10,595 bases of DNA from Chloroflexota bacterium (GTDB lineage Bacteria; Chloroflexota; Limnocylindria; Limnocylindrales; CSP1-4). This document shows positions 1 to 6,010 of this stretch, piece after piece. Position numbers and translations under genes: made by a program. Each line of letters opens with the position of its first letter. Positions within the stretch are counted from its first letter, which is position 1. Where the stretch lies: contig JAJYNP010000088.1 in assembly GCA_021786265.1 (NCBI GenBank), forward strand, positions 1-10,595, in the 5' to 3' direction. The notes under the pieces were generated by a model. It made no database searches. It saw only the letters and a program-made list of their open reading frames with translations, and was not told the DNA's origin.

Positions 1-656
1 GCATAGCGAGACGTGAGAGCATCTCCGTGCGAGACGTGCTGGGCAGCCGCGCCGCACTGGCCCGGTCGATACGGGCCCTCTGGGTCGCGCTCGGCATCGA
101 GTCACTCGGACAGCGGCGCTACCGGGTGGACTGCGAGACGGTCCAGGAGACGCAGCCCTGGTATCGCCGCCGCTGGTTCATCCACGCGGCCACCATGTGG
201 GGCTTCCTCGGCCTCCTGGCCGCCACCATCCTCGACTACGGCCTGGCGGTGGTGGGGATCAAGGCCACCGGGACCCCGGTTCCGATCTGGTACCCCGTGC
301 GTCTCCTCGGCACGGTGGCCGGGATCGCCCTGATCTACGGGACCAGCATGCTGATCGTCGATCGGCTGCGGCGGTCGAACCGCTCGGCCAGCGACTCCAC
401 GGCGGCCGACTGGACGCTGCTCGCGCTGCTGTGGGTCACCGGGGTCACCGGGTTCCTCATCGAGCTCGCCCTGTACCTGCCGCAGGCGCCGGCCTGGGGC
501 TACTGGGTCTTCCTGTTCCACGTGTCGGTGGCGATGGAGCTGGTGCTGCTCGCCCCCTTCATGAAGTTCGCACACGCGGTCTACCGGCCGGTCGCCCTGT
601 TCTTCTACGCGCTGGCGGGCGACAAGGCGAAGGACACGGCGAACGAGCCGGGCTGA
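1..656 (+). CDS. HdrE/DsrM-like (nitrate reductase gamma-type) membrane subunit, 5'-truncated
   Basis: The frame is open to the left edge, so the gene starts outside the window. The GTG at 27 is probably internal; residues below are counted from it. Four hydrophobic segments are visible, at about 51-77, 90-112, 127-150 and 157-180. Histidines H53 (FIHAATMWGF), H165 (FLFHVSV) and H183 (FMKFAHAVYRP) sit at helix ends, as expected for b-heme ligands. The ending PFMKFAHAVYRP is typical of the C-terminus of NarI, DsrM and HdrE-type proteins. These proteins anchor an iron-sulfur (HdrD/DsrK-like) subunit and exchange electrons with quinones in the cytoplasmic membrane. The basic segment before the first helix may connect to an iron-sulfur domain encoded upstream, which cannot be seen. 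Its position just before a ferredoxin-OFOR operon suggests a redox link. The family call is fairly secure; the exact partner is unknown. Confidence 0.75.
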   Translation, partial: IARRESISVRDVLGSRAALARSIRALWVALGIESLGQRRYRVDCETVQETQPWYRRRWFIHAATMWGFLGLLAATILDYGLAVVGIKATGTPVPIWYPVRLLGTVAGIALIYGTSMLIVDRLRRSNRSASDSTAADWTLLALLWVTGVTGFLIELALYLPQAPAWGYWVFLFHVSVAMELVLLAPFMKFAHAVYRPVALFFYALAGDKAKDTANEPG

Positions 657-663
657 TGGACAC

Positions 664-700
664 GGCGCCCCGTCCCGGAATGTTGCCGGGGCAGGGCGCC
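664..700 (+). terminator. GC-rich hairpin after the Hdr-like gene
   Basis: A 15-bp stem pairs 664-678 with 686-700, with one C-A mismatch, one G-U pair and a 7-nt loop. It begins 7 nt after the stop of the membrane protein gene. No T-run follows, so it may be a terminator of the kind seen in high-GC bacteria, an attenuator, or an mRNA 3'-end stabiliser separating the Hdr-like gene from the OFOR operon. A smaller hairpin (755-759 with 764-768, TGTG loop) follows. I found no convincing promoter in 657-809, so readthrough into the OFOR operon remains possible. Confidence 0.45.
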
Positions 701-809
701 GTCGCGCGTCACGGGAACGGGCCCGCCAACATCCCGCCGTTCGGCCCTTGATGCCCCGGTGTGCCGGGCAGAGGCTCGGCTCGTCAGTTCCGCAATGGAG
801 GCGCGTTTC

Positions 810-1094
810 ATGACGCTCTCGTTGCCGGCGCCGTCGCGCAGTGTGCTCGCGCCGGCCCTCGTTTCGTGGTCGCCGCTGGAGATCAGGAGCGACCGCTGCA
901 AGGGCTGCGAGCTGTGCGTGACGGCGTGCCCCAAGTCCTGCCTCGCGCTCGATGAGGGCACCGTCAACCGGCTCGGCTACCACCCGGTGCAGCTCACCGA
1001 TGCTGCGGCATGCACCAGCTGCGCCTTCTGTGCGCGCGTGTGCCCCGATGCGGTCTTCACCGTGTACGCGGCACCGAAGGAGGCCGCGCGATGA
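810..1094 (+). CDS. 2-oxoacid:ferredoxin oxidoreductase, ferredoxin (delta) subunit
   Basis: A 94-residue 2[4Fe-4S] ferredoxin-like subunit, equivalent to KorD/VorC/PorD. It carries electrons between the beta subunit's iron-sulfur cluster and external ferredoxin. Two full cluster motifs are visible: CKGCELCVTACP (C30, C33, C36, C40) and CTSCAFCARVCP (C68, C71, C74, C78), plus an extra cysteine at C44. About 25 residues, rich in Pro, Ala and Ser, precede the first motif. The ATG at 810 was chosen because GGAGG (797-801) lies 8 nt upstream; in-frame starts at 759 and 795 lack such a site. The stop overlaps the next gene's start in an ATGA, so it is the first gene of the alpha-beta-gamma operon. 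Confidence 0.88.
   Translation: MTLSLPAPSRSVLAPALVSWSPLEIRSDRCKGCELCVTACPKSCLALDEGTVNRLGYHPVQLTDAAACTSCAFCARVCPDAVFTVYAAPKEAAR
1076..1083 (+). promoter_or_regulatory. Strong RBS that fixes the alpha-subunit start
   Basis: GAAGGAGG lies 7 nt before the ATG at 1091. It supports that start over the internal ATG at 1193 (VLMKGNEA), where many family members begin, and so makes the 30-residue Pro/Ala-rich N-terminal extension of the alpha subunit real. Confidence 0.75.
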
Positions 1095-2482
1095 CCACCG
1101 TGCCGGCCCCGACTGCCATCCCCGCGCCCACCCCCGGAGAGGCCCCCTCCTTCTCGTTAGAGGGGACGCGCGAGACCCCTCGCCGCGTCCTCATGAAAGG
1201 CAACGAGGCGATCGCCGAGGCGGCGATCCAGGCGGGCTGCGACGCCTACTTCGGCTACCCCATCACCCCCCAGGCCGAGCTCCTCGAGTGGATGGCGCGC
1301 CGGATGCCCGAGCTGGGCCGGCCGTTCGTGCAGGCCGAGAGCGAGCTCGGGGCGATCAACATGGCACTGGGCGCCGCCGCGGCCGGCGCACGCGTGCTGG
1401 TCTCGTCCTCCGGTCCCGGGATCAGCCTGATGGCGGAGGGCATGAGCTACATGGCGGGCTCCGAGGTCCCCATGGTGCTCATCAACGTCATGCGCGGGGG
1501 CCCCGGGCTGGGCAGCATCGGGCCGTCGCAGAGCGACTACTTCCAGGCGGTGAAGGGCCACGGGCACGGCGATTACCGCGTGCCGGTGCTGGCGCCGGCG
1601 TCGATCGGCGAGGCGATGGAGCTGGTCGCCACCTCGTTCGAGCTGGCGGAGCGCTACCGGACCCCCGTGATCATGCTGGCCGACGGAATCATGGGACAGG
1701 CCATGGAGCCCGTCGAGCAGCGCTTCCGGACGCCTCCTCGCCTCGATGCATCGTGGGCGCTCGAGGGCGCCGACGGGCGGGCGCCGCGAGTCGTGCGCTC
1801 CCTCCACCTGGATCCCGAGGATCTCGAGGAGCACAACCAGCACCTCCAGGAGAAGTACCGCGCCATCGCCGAGCACGAGGTCCGCTGGACCGGTGAACGG
1901 CTCGACGACGCGGAGCTGGTGGTGGTGGCCTACGGCACGGCCGCACGGGTGGCGCGCACGGCGATCGCGCGCGCTCGAGACGCGGGGCTGCGCGTGGGCC
2001 TGTTCCGGCCGATCACGCTCTGGCCCTTCCCATCCGCCGAGCTGGCCCGCGTGGCCGAGCGCGTCCGCGGAATGCTCGTGGTCGAGCTCTCGGCCGGGCA
2101 GATGGTCGAGGATGTGCGCCTTGCCGTGGAGGGCCGGGTCCCGGTGACGTTCGACGGGCGCACCGGCGGCATGGTGCCCTCGCCGGACGAGGTGGTCGAG
2201 GCGCTCCACGAACTGGCGGCCACCGGCGTCCCCTCACGCCGTGCCCAGCGCGCGCGGCGCAGGCCGCCCGCCCCGGTGTCGGGTGAGGAACACGTCCACC
2301 CGCACGAGCCGATGCCCGAGCCCGAGACGGGTCACGAGGCACTCAGCATCTTCGGCGACGACGCCTGGCAGCCGCTCTGGTACACGGTGCCGGTGGCATC
2401 CGCGCAGGCGCACAAGCGGCGCGGCCGGGGACTCCACGGTCCCGCGGAACGCGACCAGCGCCACGAAGGAGGCAAGCGATGA
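1091..2482 (+). CDS. vorB: 2-oxoacid:ferredoxin oxidoreductase alpha subunit, VorB type
   Basis: Alpha subunit (463 aa) of a four-subunit OFOR that oxidatively decarboxylates a 2-oxoacid to acyl-CoA with ferredoxin reduction, or runs in reverse. It contributes to the TPP site: YPITP at 56-60 and E85 within AESELGAIN. The stretch RGGPGLGS (135-142) followed by PSQSDYFQAVKGHGHGDYR matches the VorB (3-methyl-2-oxobutanoate) type rather than the GPSTGMPT signature I associate with 2-oxoglutarate KorA. VorB-type proteins are, however, often paired with Kor-like partners, so branched-chain 2-oxoacids and 2-oxoglutarate both remain possible. The transketolase C-terminal-like domain runs from about 270 to 375. 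Family members are usually about 350-380 aa; here a Pro/Ala-rich N-extension and a C-terminal tail of about 85 residues (379-463) are added. The tail is Arg/Pro/His-rich but contains a compact FGDDAWQPLWYTVPV patch. It shares ATGA overlaps with both neighbours. Confidence 0.88.
   Translation: MTTVPAPTAIPAPTPGEAPSFSLEGTRETPRRVLMKGNEAIAEAAIQAGCDAYFGYPITPQAELLEWMARRMPELGRPFVQAESELGAINMALGAAAAGARVLVSSSGPGISLMAEGMSYMAGSEVPMVLINVMRGGPGLGSIGPSQSDYFQAVKGHGHGDYRVPVLAPASIGEAMELVATSFELAERYRTPVIMLADGIMGQAMEPVEQRFRTPPRLDASWALEGADGRAPRVVRSLHLDPEDLEEHNQHLQEKYRAIAEHEVRWTGERLDDAELVVVAYGTAARVARTAIARARDAGLRVGLFRPITLWPFPSAELARVAERVRGMLVVELSAGQMVEDVRLAVEGRVPVTFDGRTGGMVPSPDEVVEALHELAATGVPSRRAQRARRRPPAPVSGEEHVHPHEPMPEPETGHEALSIFGDDAWQPLWYTVPVASAQAHKRRGRGLHGPAERDQRHEGGKR
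2465..2472 (+). promoter_or_regulatory. Strong RBS for the beta subunit
   Basis: GAAGGAGG lies 6 nt before the ATG at 2479, inside the last codons of the alpha gene (HEGGKR). Together with the ATGA overlap this indicates translational coupling. Confidence 0.75.
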
Positions 2483-3273
2483 CCGCGATCGCCCCCGCGA
2501 CGCCGCGGGTCATCTACCAGCGGCCCCAGCGGCTCACCGACGTCTCCACTCGGTACTGCCCGGGTTGCGGCCACGGCATCGTGCACCGCCTCGTGGCCGA
2601 GGTGCTGGAGGACCTGGGGGTCGACGGGCGCACCATCGCCATCGCGCCCGTGGGCTGCTCGGTGTTCGCCTACGAGTACCTGGCGTACGACTGGTGCGAG
2701 GCTCCGCATGGCCGCGCGCCCGCCGTCGCGACCGGCATCCGCCGCGTCCGCCCCGACGCGTTCGTGCTGACCTACCAGGGCGACGGGGACCTGGCGGCGA
2801 TCGGCACCGGCGAGATCGTGCATGCCGCGGCCAGGGGCGAGCTGATCACCGCCATCTTCGTCAACAACGGCATCTACGGGATGACCGGAGGGCAGATGGC
2901 GCCGACCACGCTGGTGGGGCAGCGCACCACGTCCTCGCCGACCGGGCGCGACGTCCGCACGGCGGGCTACCCGGTTCCCATGACGGAGATGCTGGCCGTG
3001 CTGCCGGGCGTGGCCTTCGCCGCGCGGGGCTCCGTGGCCGACCCCTCGTCGATCGGGAAGACGAAGGCGCTGATCAGGAAGGCGTGCGAGGCCCAGATCC
3101 GGGGTGCCGGGTTCGCGCTCGTCGAGGTGCTGTCGAACTGCCCCGTGGGGTGGGGAATGACGGCACAGGAGTCGATGCGCCACCTCAAGGAGGTGGTGGT
3201 GCAGACCTACCCGCTCGGGGTCCTCGTCGACCGGATGGAACCGGCGCGGCCGAAGAGCGCGAAGGAGGACTGA
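2479..3273 (+). CDS. korB: 2-oxoacid:ferredoxin oxidoreductase beta subunit, TPP and [4Fe-4S] binding
   Basis: A 264-aa catalytic beta subunit of the KorB/VorA type. It binds the thiamine diphosphate pyrophosphate and Mg through GDGD (101-104) and the following NNGIYGMTGGQ (129-139). The four cysteines expected to hold the proximal [4Fe-4S] cluster are present: C27 and C30 in CPGCGH, C60 in PVGCSV, and C221 in SNCPVGW. Length and motif order match stand-alone OFOR beta subunits. It carries the active site with the alpha subunit and passes electrons to the ferredoxin subunit encoded at 810. The gene overlaps the alpha stop and is followed 3 nt later by the gamma gene. TPP-dependent OFOR activity is well supported; the exact 2-oxoacid cannot be read from the sequence. 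Confidence 0.9.
   Translation: MTAIAPATPRVIYQRPQRLTDVSTRYCPGCGHGIVHRLVAEVLEDLGVDGRTIAIAPVGCSVFAYEYLAYDWCEAPHGRAPAVATGIRRVRPDAFVLTYQGDGDLAAIGTGEIVHAAARGELITAIFVNNGIYGMTGGQMAPTTLVGQRTTSSPTGRDVRTAGYPVPMTEMLAVLPGVAFAARGSVADPSSIGKTKALIRKACEAQIRGAGFALVEVLSNCPVGWGMTAQESMRHLKEVVVQTYPLGVLVDRMEPARPKSAKED
3261..3268 (+). promoter_or_regulatory. Strong RBS for the gamma subunit
   Basis: GAAGGAGG lies 8 nt before the ATG at 3277, at the end of the beta gene. It is the same octamer found before the alpha and beta genes. Confidence 0.75.
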
Positions 3274-3276
3274 ACG

Positions 3277-3831
3277 ATGGAGCGTTCCATCGTCTTCGCC
3301 GGGTTCGGCGGCCAGGGCATCCTCTTCGCCGGGCACGTCCTGGCGGAGGCCGCGATGGACGAAGGGTCCCAGGTCATCTGGATCCCCTCGTACGGCCCGG
3401 AGATGCGCGGGGGCACCGCGTTCTGCACGGTGATCATCGGCGACGAGCCCATCGGCTCGCCGATCGTGGATCACCCCGACATGGCGGTCGCCTTCAACCC
3501 GCCCTCGCTCGCCAAGTTCGGGCCGACCATCGTCCCCGGCGGCGTCCTCGTAGTGAACGACTCGCTCGTCGAGGCGTCCGCAGGGCGTGACGACATCGAC
3601 GAGATCCGGGTGCGCTGCACCCAGCTCGCGCGGGAGGCCGGCGACGACCGGCTGATCAACGTGGTCGCGCTCGGCGCGCTGGTCGGCCGGACCGGCATCG
3701 TCCGGGGCGAGAGCGTGCGGGAGGCGCTGCGGGACATCGTCGGCAGGAAACGGCCGGAGGCGCTCGAGATCGACCTGCGGGCGTTCGACCTGGGAATGGC
3801 GGCGGTGGAGGGGGCGGCCGTCCCGGCGTGA
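3277..3831 (+). CDS. korC: 2-oxoacid:ferredoxin oxidoreductase gamma subunit
   Basis: A 184-aa gamma subunit of the POR/KOR catalytic-domain type. The N-terminal GFGGQGILFAG (9-19) and SYGPEMRGGTA (38-48) are the family's hallmark motifs. The gamma domain is known to help form the CoA-binding part of OFOR complexes. Length is normal (about 180-190 aa). It begins 3 nt after the beta stop and is the last gene of the operon, followed by a strong hairpin. The order delta-alpha-beta-gamma makes a complete four-subunit enzyme without help from the second OFOR on the opposite strand. Confidence 0.9.
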   Translation: MERSIVFAGFGGQGILFAGHVLAEAAMDEGSQVIWIPSYGPEMRGGTAFCTVIIGDEPIGSPIVDHPDMAVAFNPPSLAKFGPTIVPGGVLVVNDSLVEASAGRDDIDEIRVRCTQLAREAGDDRLINVVALGALVGRTGIVRGESVREALRDIVGRKRPEALEIDLRAFDLGMAAVEGAAVPA

Positions 3832-3848
3832 CGGACCCGCGGCACAGC

Positions 3849-3882
3849 GAACGGCCGGGGTGGTGAGCGACCCCGGCCGTTC
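3849..3882. terminator. Perfect 13-bp hairpin between convergent OFOR operons
   Basis: Positions 3849-3861 pair without mismatch with 3870-3882 around an 8-nt loop (3862-3869). The hairpin lies 17 nt after the gamma-subunit stop on the plus strand and 36 nt past the stop of the minus-strand gene, so it could serve both operons. Neither side has a clear T-run, so it is either an atypical terminator or a block to RNA decay and readthrough. Confidence 0.7.
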
Positions 3883-3898
3883 CGAAGATTCGCGGTTC

Positions 3899-3914
3899 GG
3901 GACCCCGCGGTCCC
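3899..3914 (-). terminator. Short hairpin just past the NifJ-like beta stop
   Basis: A 6-bp stem (3899-3904 with 3909-3914, CCGC loop) sits 4 nt downstream of the minus-strand stop codon (3919-3921). It may assist the larger hairpin at 3849-3882 in ending the minus-strand operon. It is small, so support is limited. Confidence 0.35.
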
Positions 3915-3918
3915 CTGG

Positions 3919-5601
3919 TCAGCGGATGCCGGCGAGCTCCTGCAGCAGCTGCCAGTACTCCAGGCGCTCGTCCCGGGTTGCCAGGATCTCGGCGGACGGC
4001 GTGCCGTCACGGAAGTGCTGCGAGAACCGGCCCTCGGTCTTCGCGAAGTCCAGGAAGTCGAACTGGGTCCCGTCGGGGAGTTTGGACCAGTCCTCCTTCA
4101 CGTTCGGGTTGCCCTGGAGCGAGAGGCGCTTCGCCATGGTCTCGCCGCGGCGCGGGTCGTACGTGAAGAGCGGGAAGGCGCGCGAGTCGACCGCCAGCTT
4201 CGCCTGCCGGCTCGCCGCGTCATCGGCGATGCCGTGCTCCGGCATGCAGGGCGTGTAGGCGACGATCACCGCCGGCCCCGGGTACTCGTTGGCCTCCATG
4301 ACCGCGCGATAGAAGTGGTTGTAGTGCGCCGGCGTGGTCGACGCCACGTAGACGTCGCGGTGGGCCATCATGATCAGGCCGAGCTCCTTGCGCCGCTCGG
4401 GCCGGCCGTGGATGGCCTTCCCGAACGCCGAGAGCTTGGTCACCTGGCCGCCGTAGGACGCCGTGGACGACTGCCCGCCGGTGTTCGAGTACACCTGCGT
4501 GTCGAGCACGAGCACCTTGATGTCGGCACCCGACGCGACCATCCGCGAGAGCGACTGGAAGCCGATGTCGTACATCGCCCCGTCCCCCCCGAAGACCCAC
4601 AGGCGGCGCTCCGGGTGGCCGGCCTGGTCCCAGCGCAACCGCACGCCCATGGCGTCGGCCGGGCCGTTCTCGAACAGCGAGTTCGTCCAGGGCACCAGGT
4701 ACGGGTTGAAGGGATACGTGCTGCCGTACACCGTGTTGCAGCCGGTCTCGGCGACGATCCCCATCGAGTCCGGGCCGTGGACCTGCCGGGTGGCGGCCAC
4801 GAGCATGCGGACGGCCGATGCCTCGCCGCATCCGGCGCAGGAACCGGCGCCACCCACGTACCCCAGCGCCTGCTCGCCGAGCATCAGGTCCGCGAGTGCC
4901 TTTTCGTTCCGGTATTCAGGCGGGGTCGGGGGCAGGCTCCGGAAGAACGAGAAGTCGCGCCGGTAGCGCTCGAGGGTGCTGTCGCCGGAGGGCTCCTGGG
5001 CGACCTTGTCGATCATGATCAGCGCGTCGTGGCCCTCCGCCTTGCAGACGTCGACGCACTCGGCGCAGCCCTTGCAGTGCTGGGGATCCACGAAGATCCC
5101 GAACATGGCCGGCTCGATGCCCTTGCGGGCGGGCACATCCGCGTACTTCCTGGTCCGCACGAAGTGCGAGCTGGCGGTCTCGGCCGTCCGGGCACCGTCC
5201 GCGCGCTTCCACGCGAACGCCCCGATCGCCGGCTCCAGCTGGGACTCGGGGACGGCCACGGCAAGGATCGCCGTGTCCGGGCAGGCGCTGACGCACGCCA
5301 TGCAGCCCACGCACTGGTCGGCGATGAACTGGGGGATGTGCGCCGAGAGGTTGCTGAAGTCGCGCACCGCCGCCGTTCCCGGCGGGATGATGCTGCGGGC
5401 GACGCCGGAATCCGCCGGCAGCTCGACATCGGCGATGCCGCGGCGGTACGCGCCGACCACGGACCGGTTGAAGTCCTCGACGTACGCCTCGACATCGAAG
5501 ACGACGGGGGCGGCGTCCATCGCCTGGGCACGCGCGGCGTGCTCTTCCTCGCTCAGCGGGCCACCGGGGGCATCGATCACGGGTAGCAGCTGCTCAGGCA
5601 T
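3919..5601 (-). CDS. nifJ: NifJ-like pyruvate:ferredoxin oxidoreductase, second half (ferredoxin and TPP domains)
   Basis: A 560-aa protein corresponding to domains IV-VI of single-chain PFOR. Residues 35-80 resemble domain IV. A 2[4Fe-4S] domain follows, with CVGCMACVSACP (C97, C100, C103, C107) and CKGCAECVDVC (C176, C179, C182, C186; the last Cys is followed by Lys rather than Pro). The TPP domain has CAGCGE (C255, C258), C288 in ETGCNTVYG, C452 in YTPCMPEHG for the proximal cluster, GGDGAMYD (338-345) and YSNTGGQSS (371-379). All expected cluster and TPP residues are present. Together with the 657-aa product of 7980-6007 it totals 1217 aa, close to a whole NifJ (about 1170-1230). The start at 5601 overlaps the CBS gene's end by 8 nt; a G-rich GTGGGGG just upstream, inside the palindrome GGGGGCCCCC, is the only RBS candidate. 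Pyruvate is the likely substrate by family, unproven here. Confidence 0.9.
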   Translation of the reverse strand: MPEQLLPVIDAPGGPLSEEEHAARAQAMDAAPVVFDVEAYVEDFNRSVVGAYRRGIADVELPADSGVARSIIPPGTAAVRDFSNLSAHIPQFIADQCVGCMACVSACPDTAILAVAVPESQLEPAIGAFAWKRADGARTAETASSHFVRTRKYADVPARKGIEPAMFGIFVDPQHCKGCAECVDVCKAEGHDALIMIDKVAQEPSGDSTLERYRRDFSFFRSLPPTPPEYRNEKALADLMLGEQALGYVGGAGSCAGCGEASAVRMLVAATRQVHGPDSMGIVAETGCNTVYGSTYPFNPYLVPWTNSLFENGPADAMGVRLRWDQAGHPERRLWVFGGDGAMYDIGFQSLSRMVASGADIKVLVLDTQVYSNTGGQSSTASYGGQVTKLSAFGKAIHGRPERRKELGLIMMAHRDVYVASTTPAHYNHFYRAVMEANEYPGPAVIVAYTPCMPEHGIADDAASRQAKLAVDSRAFPLFTYDPRRGETMAKRLSLQGNPNVKEDWSKLPDGTQFDFLDFAKTEGRFSQHFRDGTPSAEILATRDERLEYWQLLQELAGIR

Positions 5602-6010
5602 CGGGGGCCCCCACCAGGTGATGAACGACGTCGGTGGTCGAGAAGATCCCGACGGGCCGGCGTCCCTGCTCGTCCACCACCACCAGGCGGTGGACGCGGT
5701 TGAGCTCCATGAGCCCGATCGCCTCCTGCACCGGGGTGTCGACGCGGCAGGTCAGGGCCGGAGACGTCATGAGATGGCGCACCGACAATCCCGGCCAGCT
5801 CGACCACAGGTGGTCGGTGGCCCGTGCCCGCACCAGGTCGGTCTGGCTCACGACACCCACCAGGGCACCTTCGCCGTCGACCACGGGCAGGCCGTGGATG
5901 CGGTGCTGGTCGAGCAGCCGGGCCGCCTCGGAGAGGGGCGCGTCTGCGCGCACCACGATGGGTTCGCCGTGCATCAGCTCCCCCACCGTGCGCGGTACGG
6001 TCTCGGTCAT
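5594..6010 (-). CDS. Tandem CBS-domain protein between the two NifJ halves
   Basis: A 138-aa protein made of two CBS motifs: CBS1 about 12-62 (VGELMHGEPIVVRADAPLSEA ... VVSQTDLVRAR, in the usual sheet-helix pattern) and CBS2 about 78-133 (LMTSPALTCRVDTPVQEAIG ... GIFSTTDVVHHL). CBS pairs (Bateman modules) commonly bind AMP, ADP, ATP or S-adenosylmethionine. There is no additional effector or membrane domain. The start at 6010 has GGAGG (6018-6022) 7 nt upstream and overlaps the previous NifJ-like stop by 4 nt (ATGA). Its end overlaps the next NifJ-like gene by 8 nt, so all three should be co-transcribed and co-translated. I infer a regulatory or structural role with the split oxidoreductase. 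No direct evidence of binding can be read from the sequence. Confidence 0.88.
   Translation of the reverse strand: MTETVPRTVGELMHGEPIVVRADAPLSEAARLLDQHRIHGLPVVDGEGALVGVVSQTDLVRARATDHLWSSWPGLSVRHLMTSPALTCRVDTPVQEAIGLMELNRVHRLVVVDEQGRRPVGIFSTTDVVHHLVGAPDA

Noticed and set aside
748..776. TTGATG at 748-753 as a -35 box for the OFOR operon
   Set aside because: The hexamer 17 nt downstream (GAGGCT) matches the -10 consensus at only two positions.
4015..5586. A 523-codon open frame on the plus strand, antisense to the NifJ-like second half
   Set aside because: The minus strand encodes all cluster and TPP motifs here; the plus-strand translation is a low-complexity Arg/Val/Gly shadow.
5594..6010. 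The NifJ split seen as a frameshift or pseudogene
   Set aside because: A whole CBS gene with its own RBS lies between the halves, the overlaps are clean, and every catalytic and cluster residue is kept.
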